A stretch of DNA of 35,000 nt from Chrysomallon squamiferum (GCA_012295275.1 CM022668.1:12518022-12553021), one strand, 5' to 3'. Shown: positions 21,440-32,076, numbered from the stretch's first letter. Notes: a model not told the origin generated them from the letters alone. Translations and numbers: made by a program.

Positions 21440-22400
21440 TTATTCATTGTTCATAATGGATGTTTAAATATCTTAAAATGTTGACAATATCTTGATGAAA
21501 TAATTTTTGATATTGTTTTGATTGTATTATTATGTTCCTACCTTTTTTTTTAGCCTGTTGTTAAGATATTTTATACAAAAATCATTAAATATTTGTATAT
21601 CATTCATAAAGTTGATAATTTATTGATGATTTTAATGATACATTAATATAATTACTTCATCTGACAACTTAACTAATATATTTTCTCACTGGATATCTCA
21701 TTTACATTAATTCATTTATTCATTCATAATGGATGTATAAAGATTGTTAATATCTTATTAAATAATTTGATATTGTTATAAATATATTAATATATTGATA
21801 TATTTACCTACATCAGATTTCTCATAGCTTATGTACTTTTTGATTGGGTTTCATTTGCATTAATTGAATCATTCATTTATAATGGATGCATATAGCTTAA
21901 TAATATATTATCCAGAATTTTTAATTTAATAATGAATATTTTAATAAATTTTGAAATTTGATGTCTTATAGCTGATTTGTTTTATGTTTGAGTTTCATTT
22001 ACATTAATTATTTCTTTGATGATGTATATGTGTGTCTGTATGTATGTGTGTGTTAAAAATATCTTAACAAAAGCTTTAATTTAATAATAAATATTTTAAT
22101 ATATATCTCATAGCTGATGTGTTTTCAGTTTGTTATTGGATTTCATTTTCATTCATTGTTTAAGAAATTAATTCAAGGTCAACATACAAATTAACAACAC
22201 ATACAGAAAGTTTTTAATTTAATAATGAATATATTAATATAATGAGACACTTATCCTTGATGTGTTTTTGTTATTGGATTTCATTTTCATTAATTAATGA
22301 ATAAATTAATTCAAGATGGACACAGAGATTAACAATGTTGTATCAAAGGTTTTTAATTCAGTAACAACTGCATTAGCATATTCATCTATTTACATGCCTA
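21440..22400. repeat. Degenerate tandem repeat, period about 135-155 bp
   Basis: A core (GG)(A/G)TTTCATTT(A/T/G)CATTAATT recurs near 21692, 21847, 21981, 22138 and 22275. Each copy has associated blocks: TTTTAATTTAATAATGAATAT, CTCATAGCTGATGTG and TTCATAATGGATG. About six or seven copies are recognisable, all diverged. The whole array lies in the intron between Ig4 and the actin-binding exon. Confidence 0.75.
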
Positions 22401-23355
22401 ACAGATATTTACTCTGTACTGATGATTCATTCATCACTCATTGATTTATTCATATGTGTGCATTTTGGTTTAGCAATCCCATTTTCCAAATCATTATGAA
22501 TATTTTTTTTATTATATTTCCAAAAACAAATATTTATCTGTAATATTAATGCTTTCTGGTCAGCTGTGCCTTATCCCACATAATTATGAACAGTTATTTT
22601 ATTTATTTATTTATTTATTTTTTTCAAAATTTTAGGTGCTAGAATACTAGCAGTATTTAAGACCTAACAATCATTGTTGTTAAAACTTGCTATCATAATC
22701 GAAAAAAACATTTTAATTTATTTTCATGATTGAATTTCTAAATTTAAAAGTATTAAATATTATTTAATTAATAATTAATTTTTATTGAAAGGTATTCAGG
22801 TGTTGTCAAATACAAAAATATTTAATTAATTACCTGTTTTAATTTATAATCTGACACCTTGATAGTTTTACTCCTCAAATTACTGTAAAAATGTGCTTAG
22901 TAATAAATTATTGGTGAAACTTAAGATGCTTTCCGTTATACATTTAAATAGTTCCTTATTTCAAATATTAGACTGTCAAGTAAAAAATAAATAATTATTT
23001 TAAAAAAAAACATTTTGACAGAATTTAAATTTATAAAACTGGTTGTTTGTTTCTTTTAGTTTTTTTTTTTATCATACTAAATATTTTGTATATATTTTAT
23101 TTTATTTTTTTGTTTATTTATTTTATTTATTTATATTTGTTGATATTTAATTATGTTTTTCTTAGTATTATATTAATAATAATAACAATATTAATAATAA
23201 AATAATAATAATAATAATAATTAACACTCACTCACACACACACACACACTCATAAAATACCAGACAACTATTTATTTTAAAAAAAATTGTAGTTCTCTAT
23301 TACAAAATACTTCATTATTTTCATTTCTTTTTCTTTTTCCACAAAAAAAAAAAAG
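22401..23355. other. Intron, no gene seen
   Basis: AT-rich, with (TTTA)n at 22597-22622, (AAT)n and (CA)n at about 23174-23250. The acceptor is unusual: a good pyrimidine tract (TTTCATTTCTTTTTCTTTTTCCAC) is followed by A12 before the AG at 23354-23355. Confidence 0.65.
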
Positions 23356-24010
23356 ACCGAACCAAGAAAAAGCTGATAAACCCAAAAACGTGGTTTCCGA
23401 CAAAGATATAGATCAAAAAGATTTCCGTCACCTCCTAACCCGAACGAAACCAGCTGCTACTCAGAAAACACCCGAACCGGTGGAACAAACCGACTACAGG
23501 AACGTCCTGAAGAACCACGGTGGGATTTTCGACAGGCCCTCTCTCCTGGGACTCCAGTCTGTGAAAAGTAGGAAGAACAAGTTGTTCCAGAAAGAGGAAA
23601 CGAGTCCCACGACCGACAACCCGAAGCAGATTGATTTCAGAAACGTTCTGAAAAAGGTTTCTGCTGTTCCTGAAATAGTCAGCTCCCTAGAACAACACTC
23701 TGCGACGAAGTTTGAAACAACAGAGAGAAAAAACAGACCTGGCAATCCACAAGTTGGGAAGAACAGGTCCTCTTTTAACAATCTCGAAAATTTAAAAGCA
23801 ATTCGGAAGGATAATTTCAACGATTTTGATGATCTGGAAAGAAGCAGTGTGGTGAATTCTGGTGAAATAACAGTGTCGGATACTCACAATGAAAATTTCA
23901 GTAACTCGGAAATTGTCTCTGAGCCAGAAAGCTTGAATGAAATTGCCAGCGAACTGACATCAGATCCTCAGAGGAGAGTTTTGAAAGCTCGGGAAAAGTC
24001 CAGTATGTGA
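23356..24010 (+). CDS. MYLK: Actin-binding region exon, first part (three DFRxxL-type motifs)
   Basis: Acceptor AAAAAG at 23355 enters in phase 2, matching the Ig4 exon. The sequence then encodes a charged Lys/Asn/Ser-rich segment with DFRHLL (23420-23437), DYRNVL (23492-23509) and DFRNVL (23633-23650), the second having Tyr for Phe. In MLCK, DFRxxL motifs bind along actin filaments and tether the kinase to thin filaments. Spacing is 24 and 47 residues. Each motif follows a Gln/Lys-rich lead (Q-K-D, Q-T-D, Q-I-D). After 23660 the sequence becomes Ser/Glu/Asn-rich without a domain. This frame ends at TGA 24008-24010, while the downstream frame continues in a different register; the correct exon end is uncertain (24002 if a 74-nt intron exists). 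GC and codon use are clearly coding. Confidence 0.9.
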
Positions 24011-26364
24011 ACATTACGGATAAAAACTCCAGTGTTTTGTCATCTGATTTGGAAAACGAACTTTCAAGCAGTTCAGAAAATATCATGGATAACAACATGT
24101 TTGACAAAAATTCCAGAGAATCATCACTGGATGCAAAGAAAGAAAATTTTGGTTATTCAGGAAACGTTCATGATTCAAACATTTTGGGAAAAAGTCACGA
24201 TACAACAACCAGTTCAGAAAAAATTCACGATACCAAAAATTCAGGACAGATTCACAACCCAAAAAGTCCAGGAAAATTCCCGAAGAGCAACAACAGCAAC
24301 AACAAGCCTGCCTCTTCACCACTGAGCAGTTCGGACAAAAAAAACCAAGTCAAGGAAAAACTGGAACGTTTTGAAAAGCTGTCCTCCCACGATTCTTTGC
24401 AACATCGGCGACAAAGCGCTTTCACCATTAAAGACAAACTGAACCATTTCCGGTACATTTCCTCGGAGAAGATCACACCAGGGGTTCGCTACTTGACGAA
24501 GGCGTTTTCCTCAGAGGACAGGCTGGAGCTTAGCGGACCCAAAGATAAAACCAAGGCAAGTTGGAGAGACCACACGCTGAAGATGATGAAAGACAACAAG
24601 CGAATGTATGGCTCTGAGGCAAATTTATCAGCAACCTCGAAGATATTCTCTGACAGAGACCAGCCAGGAGCTGAATCCTGGAACAAGCTGAGGAAGTCAG
24701 AATCGATGGAAAAATTCAGCTTCAAAACGTCGTGCGACTCACCTAAGAGCATCCAGGATAAAATAAAGAAGTTGGAGCAAGGAATGAATTGCGGCAGACC
24801 TCTTGGTGGTAACACGAAGGAGTCGTTGACTCCTGAACGTAGCGTTAAGAAGACATCGAACATCAGCAGCAGCAGCAGCAAAAGCGGGCTAATGAAAAGA
24901 TCGTCACTTCAGTTTGAACCAGTGACAGAAAAGCTGTCAAGTGCCAAAAACAACAAAAACAACAACAACAACAACAACAGCATGTCAAGTAAAAAGTCTT
25001 CAGCTGTGCTAGAACCAGCAATACACGAGAAAGAGAACGAAAATATCAATAATAACAATGTGTCGAGCCATCTGACCTCAAAGCTGACAAAGCTGACAAA
25101 GCTGGCAGCTCTAGAGGTCAAAGTTCCTTTGAAACCCAAACAGCTGGACTTCAGAAATGTTTTGGGCAAGCAACATGATGTTGGCAGCCTGGAAGCAAAA
25201 TCTGTGAACAAGCAAGATGATGTTGTGACTAAACACAAAGACCATCTGGCTCAGGAGCCAAAAGGAGCTGTTAGCAAACACAAAGAACATTTGGTTCAGG
25301 AGCCAGTAGGAGCCAATACCAAGCACAAGGACCATTTGGTTCAGGAGCCTTCAACAGGAGCTAATGGCAAACACAAGGACTATCTGGTTCAGGAGCCTCC
25401 AGTAGGAGCTAACAGCAAGCACAAGGACTATCTGGTTCAAGAGCCTCCAGTAGGAGCTAACAGTAAGCACAAGGACTATCTGGTTCAGGAGCCAAAAGGA
25501 GCTATCAGCATGCACAAGGTGAATTTGGTTCAGGAGCCTACAGGAGCTGCTAAACATGTGGCCAAACTGGATCAGGAGCCAGCAGGAGCTGCTAGCAAGA
25601 ACAATTATGATTTCAGACAAGCAAGAGGTGCTGCTAGACAAAATGATGAAGGAAGTGATCTTCAGTCTGTGAAAGACCTTGGTAAAAACAATACACAAGT
25701 ATATAACATCAACAGATCAGATATCCCTGGCAGGCAAAATGGCACACCAGACTTTGTCATCAAGCAAAATGATATAACTAACATAGTGATCAAGCAAAAT
25801 ACCACTCCAGACTGTCAGAATAAGAAAAACGAGAACAGAAGTGATGTTCCAAGCAAGCCAAACTATGCATCAGATTTTCACATCAAGCAGAAATATGTAT
25901 CCGATCTTGCAGACAGTTCTGATATCGACGATGAGTCTGATATGACGAGTGATCGGGAATCTGATACAAACGACAAAGAGCTGTCTGATACCGAACAGGA
26001 GTTTGACTCTTCATATGACCAGAAATCTGATATGAAGTACAGATACCCGCGGAAATCTGATTTTCTCAGAGGATACAAGTCCGACATTGTTGTCAGCGAA
26101 CAAGAGTCTGATATTTTCAGTGAAGATAAATCCGATATTCTCAGCGAAGGAAAATCGGATGTTCTCAGTGAAGGGAAATCGGATGTTCTGAGCGAAGGAA
26201 AATCTGATACTGTAAGTGAGGATAAATCTGATGTTGTGTGTAAGCAGCCACCAAAGGTTAGGAAGAGCTTGTGCGACCAGAAAGTGAAGTATGGAAGCAA
26301 GGCTGTTCTGGAATGTCTGATCACTGGGGACTCAGTAAACTGGTCGCTGAATGGTAAACAAGTG
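23941..26364 (+). CDS. MYLK: Actin-binding region exon, second part, and start of Ig domain 5
   Basis: This frame is open from 23941, with coding character from about 24010, to the donor AGTG/GTAAGT at 26365, phase 0. It encodes roughly 780 residues: a Ser/Asn/Asp-rich segment, a Lys-rich stretch (about 24340-24800) with HFRYIS, Asn and Ser runs (about 24860-24990), a fourth actin motif DFRNVL (25147-25164), nine KHKDYLVQEP-type repeats (25231-25638) ending in a partial DFRQAR, an acidic Ser-Asp region with 8-residue repeats (26080-26241), then SLCDQKVKYGSKAVLECLI and VNWSLNGKQV, the A to C strands of Ig5. The frame differs from the first part by one base register. Length and disorder resemble the DFRxxL/PEVK-rich part of long MLCK, though far longer here. 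Confidence 0.9.
24003..24076 (+). other. Candidate 74-nt intron restoring the reading frame
   Basis: GTATGT at 24003-24008 and TTCAG ending at 24076 bound 74 bases. Removing them joins the frame ending at 24010 to the downstream frame exactly (74 leaves remainder 2 when divided by 3). Against it: the removed bases also read well as protein (N-I-T-D-K-N-S-S-V-L-S-S-D-L) in the downstream frame, and all other introns are over 500 bases. A one-base indel near GGGAAAAG (23991-23998) is the main alternative. Confidence 0.3.
25231..25638 (+). repeat. Coding minisatellite: nine KHKDYLVQEP-type repeats
   Basis: Units of 45, 45, 48, 48, 48, 45, 42, 45 and 42 bases, all multiples of three, encode variants of KHKDYLVQEPPVGANS. 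Central units (25369-25464) are nearly identical in DNA; outer units drift. The last reads KNNYDFRQARGAAR and so carries a partial DFR motif. They lie just after the fourth DFRxxL motif. Vertebrate MLCK has a Lys/Pro-rich 12-residue repeat in a similar place; a functional parallel is inference only. Confidence 0.95.
26080..26241 (+). repeat. Coding repeat: 8-residue KSDVLSEG units
   Basis: After a 27-base variant unit, 24-base units start at 26107, 26131, 26155, 26179 and 26203, followed by a partial one. They read SDIFSEDK, SDILSEGK, SDVLSEGK, SDVLSEGK and SDTVSEDK. Each has Ser followed by acidic residues, a pattern known as casein kinase 2 sites. The tract immediately precedes Ig5. Confidence 0.93.
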
Positions 26365-26397
26365 GTAAGTGTTTTTACTTTGAAAATCGGTCAGTTT

Positions 26398-26398
26398 G

Positions 26399-26432
<34 letters not shown>

Positions 26433-26873
26433 GTGTGTGTGGATGTTTGTATATGTACTCTGAGTGTGTTTGTGTGTGTGTGGATATTTGTATATGTACT
26501 CTGAGTGTGTTTGTGTGTGTGTTTGTATTTGTACTCTGAATGTGTTTGTGTGTGTGTGGATGTTTGTATATGTACTCTGAGTGTGTTTTTGTGTGTGTGG
26601 ATGTTTGTATATGTACTCTGAGTGTGTTTGTGTGTGTGTGTGGATGTTTGTATATGTACTCTGTTTGTGTGTGTGTGGGATGTTTGTATATGTACTCTGA
26701 GTGTGTTTTTGTGTGTGTGTTTGTGTGTGTGGATTTTGTATATGTACTCTGAATGTGTTTGTGTGTGTGTGTGGATGTTTGTATATGTACTCTGAGTGTG
26801 TTTTTGTGTGTGTGTATGGATGTTTGTATATGTACTCTGAGTGTGTTTGTGTGGATGTTTGTATTTGTACTCT

Positions 26874-26906
<33 letters not shown>

Positions 26907-26926
26907 GATGTTTGTATTTGTACTCT

Positions 26927-26963
<37 letters not shown>

Positions 26964-26983
26964 GATGTTTGTATTTGTACTCT

Positions 26984-27016
<33 letters not shown>

Positions 27017-27093
27017 GATGTTTGTATTTGTACTCTGAGTGTGTTGGTGTGTGTGTGTGTGTGTGTGTGTGTGGATGTTTGCATATGTACTCT

Positions 27094-27124
<31 letters not shown>

Positions 27125-27183
27125 GATGTTTGTATATGTACTCTGTGTTTGTTTGTGTGTGTGTGTGTGTGTGTGGATGTTTG

Positions 27184-27218
<35 letters not shown>

Positions 27219-27662
27219 GATGTGTGGATGTTTGTATATGTACTCTGTGTGTGTTTCTGTGTATGTGTATATATGGGTGTTTGTGTATGTATGTTTATAT
27301 ATATATATATATATGTTTGTATAAGTACTCTGTGTTTATGTGTGTGTCTGTATGTGTATATATGTGTATGTGTATGTATGTGTGTGTGTTTGTGTGTGTA
27401 TGTGTATGTGTATATATGGGTGTTTGTGTATGTATGTTTATATATATATATATATATGTTTGTATAAGTACTCTGTGTTTGTGTGTGTGTATGTATGTGT
27501 ATATATGTGTATGTGTATGTATGTGTGTGTGTTTGTGTGTGTGTATGTGTATGTGTATATATGGGTGTTTGTGTATGTATGTTTATATATATATATATAT
27601 ATGTTTGTATAAGTACTCTGTGTGTGTGTATGTGTATGTGTATATATGGGTGTGTGTGTGTG
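26398..27662. repeat. GT-rich minisatellite with 40-bp and 143-bp higher-order units
   Basis: Starts about 34 bases after the donor at 26365. The first 850 bases are about 20 copies of a roughly 40-bp unit: a (GT)n block, GGATGTTTGTATATG and TACTCTGAGTG. From about 27270 it becomes a unit of about 143-145 bp (GGGTGTTTGTGTATG landmarks at 27275, 27418, 27563, then a shorter copy at 27648) containing (AT)n and GTATAAGTACTCTG. Long Cys/Val and Thr/His open frames arise from the repeats and are not genes. Confidence 0.95.
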
Positions 27663-29396
27663 TATGTTTATTTATATATACAGACATACACACATATACA
27701 CAGTCATACATATATTCAAATACACACACACACTCAGAGACATATTTATGTTTATATACATTATTATAGACATACAAATATTTAGATATATATATATATA
27801 TTACATGTGAATAAATGCAGGCTATTCATTCCCTCACACATAATCCTATTAATAACATCTGTACCGTCTTTTTATCAAACTGCTAGCATTTTTTTTTTTT
27901 TTCATTTCATTTTAATAAAACAGTATTTTTTGCTCTAACTTCAGCATGTGTGGTAAAGCACTTAATAACATTTTTTCTTTAAAAAAATATTTTTAAAAAT
28001 AAACAAATAAACAAAGAAAAAAAATTTAAAAAATGTCTATTAGTAAGATATTAAACTGGATAGGAATGGAAAAGAATTACACAAGCTTATTTAATGAAAC
28101 AGACTGAACATTGTAAAACATTTATAGCTACGTCACAGTTCTGTAACACAGTTTAAACTTTGCTACCACTGGCAACACAGCTGTTTGCTAAAACTGAGAC
28201 AGAGAAATTACTGTGTTCATAAGCAGATGTTTTTACAAATATCTTACAAGTAAGTCAAGATGAAATTGCATGCTTAGATAATTTTATATTTTGCTGCTTA
28301 AGAGTGGTATAGTTTTATATATATATAAGTTTAAAAATGGTGTGATATTCTATATAGTTATATAATAAAAACAAAAATTATAATATTTATTTTAAAATAA
28401 CATTGTTATACATATAGATAATAATATATTGTTATACATATATTGAATTAGATACTATGTAGAACAATGTAGTACACTTATAAAGTATTTTTAAAACTAT
28501 AAAAGATGTTTTTTTGATTATAACAGGCATTGATAATTGTAACATATAATGTTTTTTTTTCCTTAAATGAATTATTCAAGGCAATATTAAATTAACAAAA
28601 TAGCTTACATAATTCAGTATTTTTCTCCTTTTTATTTTTTTTTTTTAATTACATATATTATATTCTTATATAATGCCACTTAGATGTCATTTAATGTACA
28701 TTTGAAATTCTTGGTAAATGAATCTAATGGGTTTTATTTGTTTTGTTTTTTCAAATCAACCAAAGTGAATTTGCAATGTTTAATTCTGTAAATATAAAAG
28801 AATTATACATAAACACACACATGTAAATACATACATACATACATCATTCATACAGAGATACATATACATAAAATAATATATACATGTGTATACACACATA
28901 CATAAAATACACACACATATAATATACATATGAACACATACTCACATAAATAAATAACCCATACGCTTATGTATAATATACACATTTACAAACACATGTT
29001 ACATTCTTTTATCACTGTCAGTCATAAGATATACTGAGTATAATACAAGCACTGTATATATTAAACCTGATATTCGATCTAGCATGGGATTATCTGTAGT
29101 AAGGAAAGTAAATGCAAAGTGTGAGATTTATTTGTCTAATGAGCCTCATGTGTGTGCATGTTACGTTGGCAGTTTAAAGTTATGTTTTTCACTGGATTAA
29201 ACAGGTTCGAGTGGTGGTAATATATTTATTTGTAATCTTCAGATATAAGTATATAAGTGTTTTTATTGCATTAGCTGTTAACTACCCTTGAAGATTAATG
29301 TTACTAAACTGATATTAAATAACACTGGACTGAACAAAACAAAAAAGTATTGGTTTGTAAATAATTGTTGCATTTTAATAAGCTTGAGTATTTTTC
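27663..29396. other. Intron, no gene seen
   Basis: The sequence flips from GT-rich to CA-rich at about 27663-27750, then unique AT-rich DNA follows. ACAT/ACACAT repeats occur at about 28810-28990. The more complex stretches at 28080-28270 and 29010-29200 show no open frame or splice pair I can support. Confidence 0.6.
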
Positions 29397-29716
29397 CTTA
29401 TTACCAGATGGTAAACATTTAATTGGTTTTCCTGTTAACAAATTGTAAACATGCAATTGGTTTCTTTGTTAAATGATTGTAAACATTTAATTGGTTTTCT
29501 TTGTTACCATATTGTAAACATTTAACTGATTTTCCTGTTACCAGATTTTAAACATGTAATTTATTTTCCTGTTACAGATTTTAAACATATAACTGATTTC
29601 CCTGTTACCAGATTGTAAACATATAACTGATATTCCTGTTACCAGATTGTAAACATATAATTGCTTTCCCTGTTACCAGATTGTAAACATATAACTGATA
29701 TTCCTGTAACCAGATT
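29397..29716. repeat. 34-bp minisatellite
   Basis: About nine or ten copies of a 34-bp unit with TTACCAGATTGTAAACATAT and AACTGATATTCCTG landmarks. Copies nearest the exon are the most alike. The array ends where the duplicated acceptor begins. Confidence 0.93.
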
Positions 29717-29868
29717 GTTTAAATATCTGTTTTAAACAGTATATATTAATCTTTTTTCAGTCCTCTAGATTTGTTAGCATGAACTACCTAATTGTTTAAA
29801 TATCTGTTTAAAAAAAATTAATATTAATCTTTTTTCAGTCCTCCAGATTTGTCAGCATGAACTACAGC
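29714..29868 (+). repeat. 77-78 bp tandem duplication of the splice acceptor and exon start
   Basis: 29714-29790 and 29791-29868 are two copies of ATTGTTTAAATATCTGTTT through TTTTTTCAG/TCCTC.AGATTTGT.AGCATGAACTAC. Each copy has a full acceptor, at 29760 and 29838. Only the second continues into the exon. Offset between the acceptors is 78 bases. Confidence 0.95.
29761..29799 (+). pseudogene. Partial duplicate of the Ig5 second exon
   Basis: This is the first copy of the duplicated exon start. In phase 0 it reads S-S-R-F-V-S-M-N-Y-L-I-V and TAA at 29797-29799, against S-S-R-F-V-S-M-N-Y-S-K-D in the real exon. Silent differences (TCT/TCC, GTT/GTC) show it is a little diverged. Using its acceptor would truncate the protein within Ig5, so it is a broken copy or a poison splice choice. 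Confidence 0.8.
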
Positions 29869-29989
29869 AAGGACAACGTCGCATCTCTGATAATTCCGGA
29901 GACCTATTCCGAAGATGAAGGTGAATACACTGTCACTGCGACCAACAAATTCGGATCAACCAGTTCATCCTGTCTTCTGTCTGTTGACT
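29839..29989 (+). CDS. MYLK: Ig domain 5, second-half exon
   Basis: Acceptor CTTTTTTCAG/TCCT and donor GACT/GTGAGT bound 151 bases, phase 0 in, phase 1 out. It completes Ig5 begun at the end of the long exon: RFVSMNYSKDNVASLIIPET then EDEGEYTVTATNKFG and strand G SCLLSVD. The strand-F cysteine is Thr-Val here (EYTV), while strand B keeps its cysteine (LECLI), so the usual disulphide is lost. The intron phase change from 0 to 1 returns the gene to phase-1 modules. The acceptor is duplicated 78 bases upstream. Confidence 0.93.
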
Positions 29990-30199
29990 GTGAGTAAATA
30001 GATGTTTTAACTTTATTATTAGAAACAGATATACACCAGTTGTTTATATTACACACATATATTATGTACCCGGTCATACAATAACACAGATATAATACAT
30101 GAACGTACTCATATATTGACATATGCACATGTAGCATCATAATTTCATATACAAGCTTATAAATACATGCTTATATACATATAGACATACATAGGTAGA

Positions 30200-30231
<32 letters not shown>

Positions 30232-30432
30232 CACTGACAATTTGTAAAATAAATATATATAAATATATATATATATATACACAATAGACTAAAACATACA
30301 CAGTACACACATACATCACATATACGTATACACATACGCAGCACATACACATATACACACACATACACATACACATGCAACATACACACACACTGACATA
30401 TATACACAATACATACATATATACAAACTTAC

Positions 30433-30475
<43 letters not shown>

Positions 30476-30549
30476 TTCACAACACACACAAACACACATA
30501 CACAAACACATATATACACATATATACACACACACACACACATTCACCC

Positions 30550-30592
<43 letters not shown>

Positions 30593-30715
30593 AGCACACA
30601 CACACACACTCAAATATAGCAGCAGCTTGTTTTTATATCCTAACATGTCTACAGCACAAACATCTTTCTTATCAAATTCTGACATCTTTCTTTCCTTCTC
30701 GTTAATGCTTTACAG
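29990..30715. repeat. Intron with ACAT, AT and long CA arrays
   Basis: (ACAT)n at 30198-30232, (AT)n at 30254-30278 and 30433-30460, and CA-rich arrays from about 30330 to 30612, including a clean (CA)n at 30556-30590. A pyrimidine-rich tract CTTTCTTTCCTTCTC precedes the acceptor GCTTTACAG (ending 30715). Open frames here are repeat artefacts. Confidence 0.93.
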
Positions 30716-30901
30716 CCGGCAGTTCACTCTCGTCCAAATCAGACATCGAAGGTCATGTGACGATCCCAGCCAGGATTATAAGTCTGGTGCCAAACAGAAA
30801 CACTGTTGTGAAGGGAGATAATCTGGAGATAACTCTGATGACAACGGGAGAGCCCACCCCTGAAGTCTGGTGGTTCAAAGACAAGCAGGAGATTCCAGAA
30901 G
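30716..30901 (+). CDS. MYLK: Ig domain 6, first-half exon
   Basis: Acceptor TTTACAG/CCGG and donor GAAG/GTTAGG bound 186 bases, phase 1 both ends. A Ser-rich linker S-G-S-S-L-S-S-K-S-D-I-E-G is followed by PARIISLVPNRNTVVKGDN and LEITLMTTGEPTPEVWWFKDKQEIPE, strands A to C'. GEPTPEVWW is a standard Ig B-C turn with the core Trp. The strand-B cysteine is absent (EITLMTT). The donor GTTAGG is weak, but the following exon fits in phase and sequence. Confidence 0.93.
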
Positions 30902-31322
30902 GTTAGGAACGTTCCAAAATGATGAAAGTAGAGGGGTGTTGGGAGATGAACATTAAGAAATTTTTGTAATGTATTTGAGACTGTGGTGAAGATTTTTTGT
31001 TTAAGTGTTTTTTTTAAATAGGACTCAAGACTTTGTATGGTTTAATTTACAAAATTAATTAATATTTTGTTTGTTATTTTTTGAATTACTACTAGTGTTA
31101 TTGTTTGTTTTTTCCCTTGTATTCAGTATTTTTAGAATCATCCAAAAGGTTGCTTTAAGAATTTGAGCAATTTGTAGTAATGATGAATGGTTAAATCCCC
31201 CCAATGTTAATTTGTTTTAGAAGTATTTTCTGTTAGAAGGCAAAAAAACACACAAAAAAACAACACTTATATACATAAATCACACATAGAAATACTACAA
31301 ACACACACACACACAAACACAA

Positions 31323-31354
<32 letters not shown>

Positions 31355-32076
31355 ACAGAGATAAGTGCACATAAATGTACAGACATTCTTACATATCTAC
31401 ACATACATGTACACAGCCATTATATATATGTATGTATGCATGTGAACAGATATACATACTCACAAACAAATGTAGGTACATACATACATATATACATGCA
31501 TACAGAGACACACATACATATTTATACACATACTTATATAGATACACCCACAGATTCATAATCACATTACATATTTTTTTATCATTATGCAGACCCATAC
31601 TAATATTAAGGCAAAACATATTAAATATAATTTTAATTTTAATTTAGTTATTTTCTATTTATTTTAATATAGTTTTTTTTTTGGTTCTTATTATTAATAC
31701 AGTATTTTTTTTTCATATTTATTTTTATATTTTTCTATTTAATTTTAATAATGTATTTTTCATTGTTATTTTTCTGCATTTATTTTTAATATAATATTTA
31801 ATTTTAGCATGTTTTTTTCATTTTTATTTATAACATATTTTTTTCATATTTTGATTTTAATATATGACATACACATTAAATTTTTAAAATAGTTTTTCCA
31901 AATTTAATGTTAATATATTTTTTAAGTATAATTTTTTTAAATTATATTTCTCTATATTTATTTTTAATACAGTTTAATTTAATTTTTTTCTCTCATTTTT
32001 TTTTAAATAGTTTCCCTTATCTAATTTTAATAGATTTTTTCATATTTTCATATTTAATAAATAATTTGTTTATCAG
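30902..32076. other. Intron with CA/ACAT repeats and T-rich end
   Basis: AT-rich sequence, then (CA)n at about 31288-31350 and degenerate ACAT repeats to about 31550. From 31620 to 32045 a T-rich region repeats TATTTTTTTCAT and TTTTAATAT.ATTTTT patterns at about 50-base intervals. Acceptor TTTATCAG ends at 32076. Confidence 0.8.

Noticed and set aside
24032-24325. 97-codon open frame continuing in the upstream frame after the TGA at 24008
   Set aside because: Its composition (Trp, Gln, Ile mixtures) is unlike the flanking protein, while the other frame continues the Ser/Asn/Asp-rich style; it is a shadow frame.
24083-26324. Several antisense open frames over the actin-binding exon
   Set aside because: They mirror the biased codon use of the sense strand and show no domain.
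26332-27810. Large Cys/Val-rich frames (up to 297 codons) and a His/Thr-rich antisense frame of 250 codons
   Set aside because: Produced entirely by GT/CA minisatellites without stop codons; all frames and both strands stay open for the same reason.
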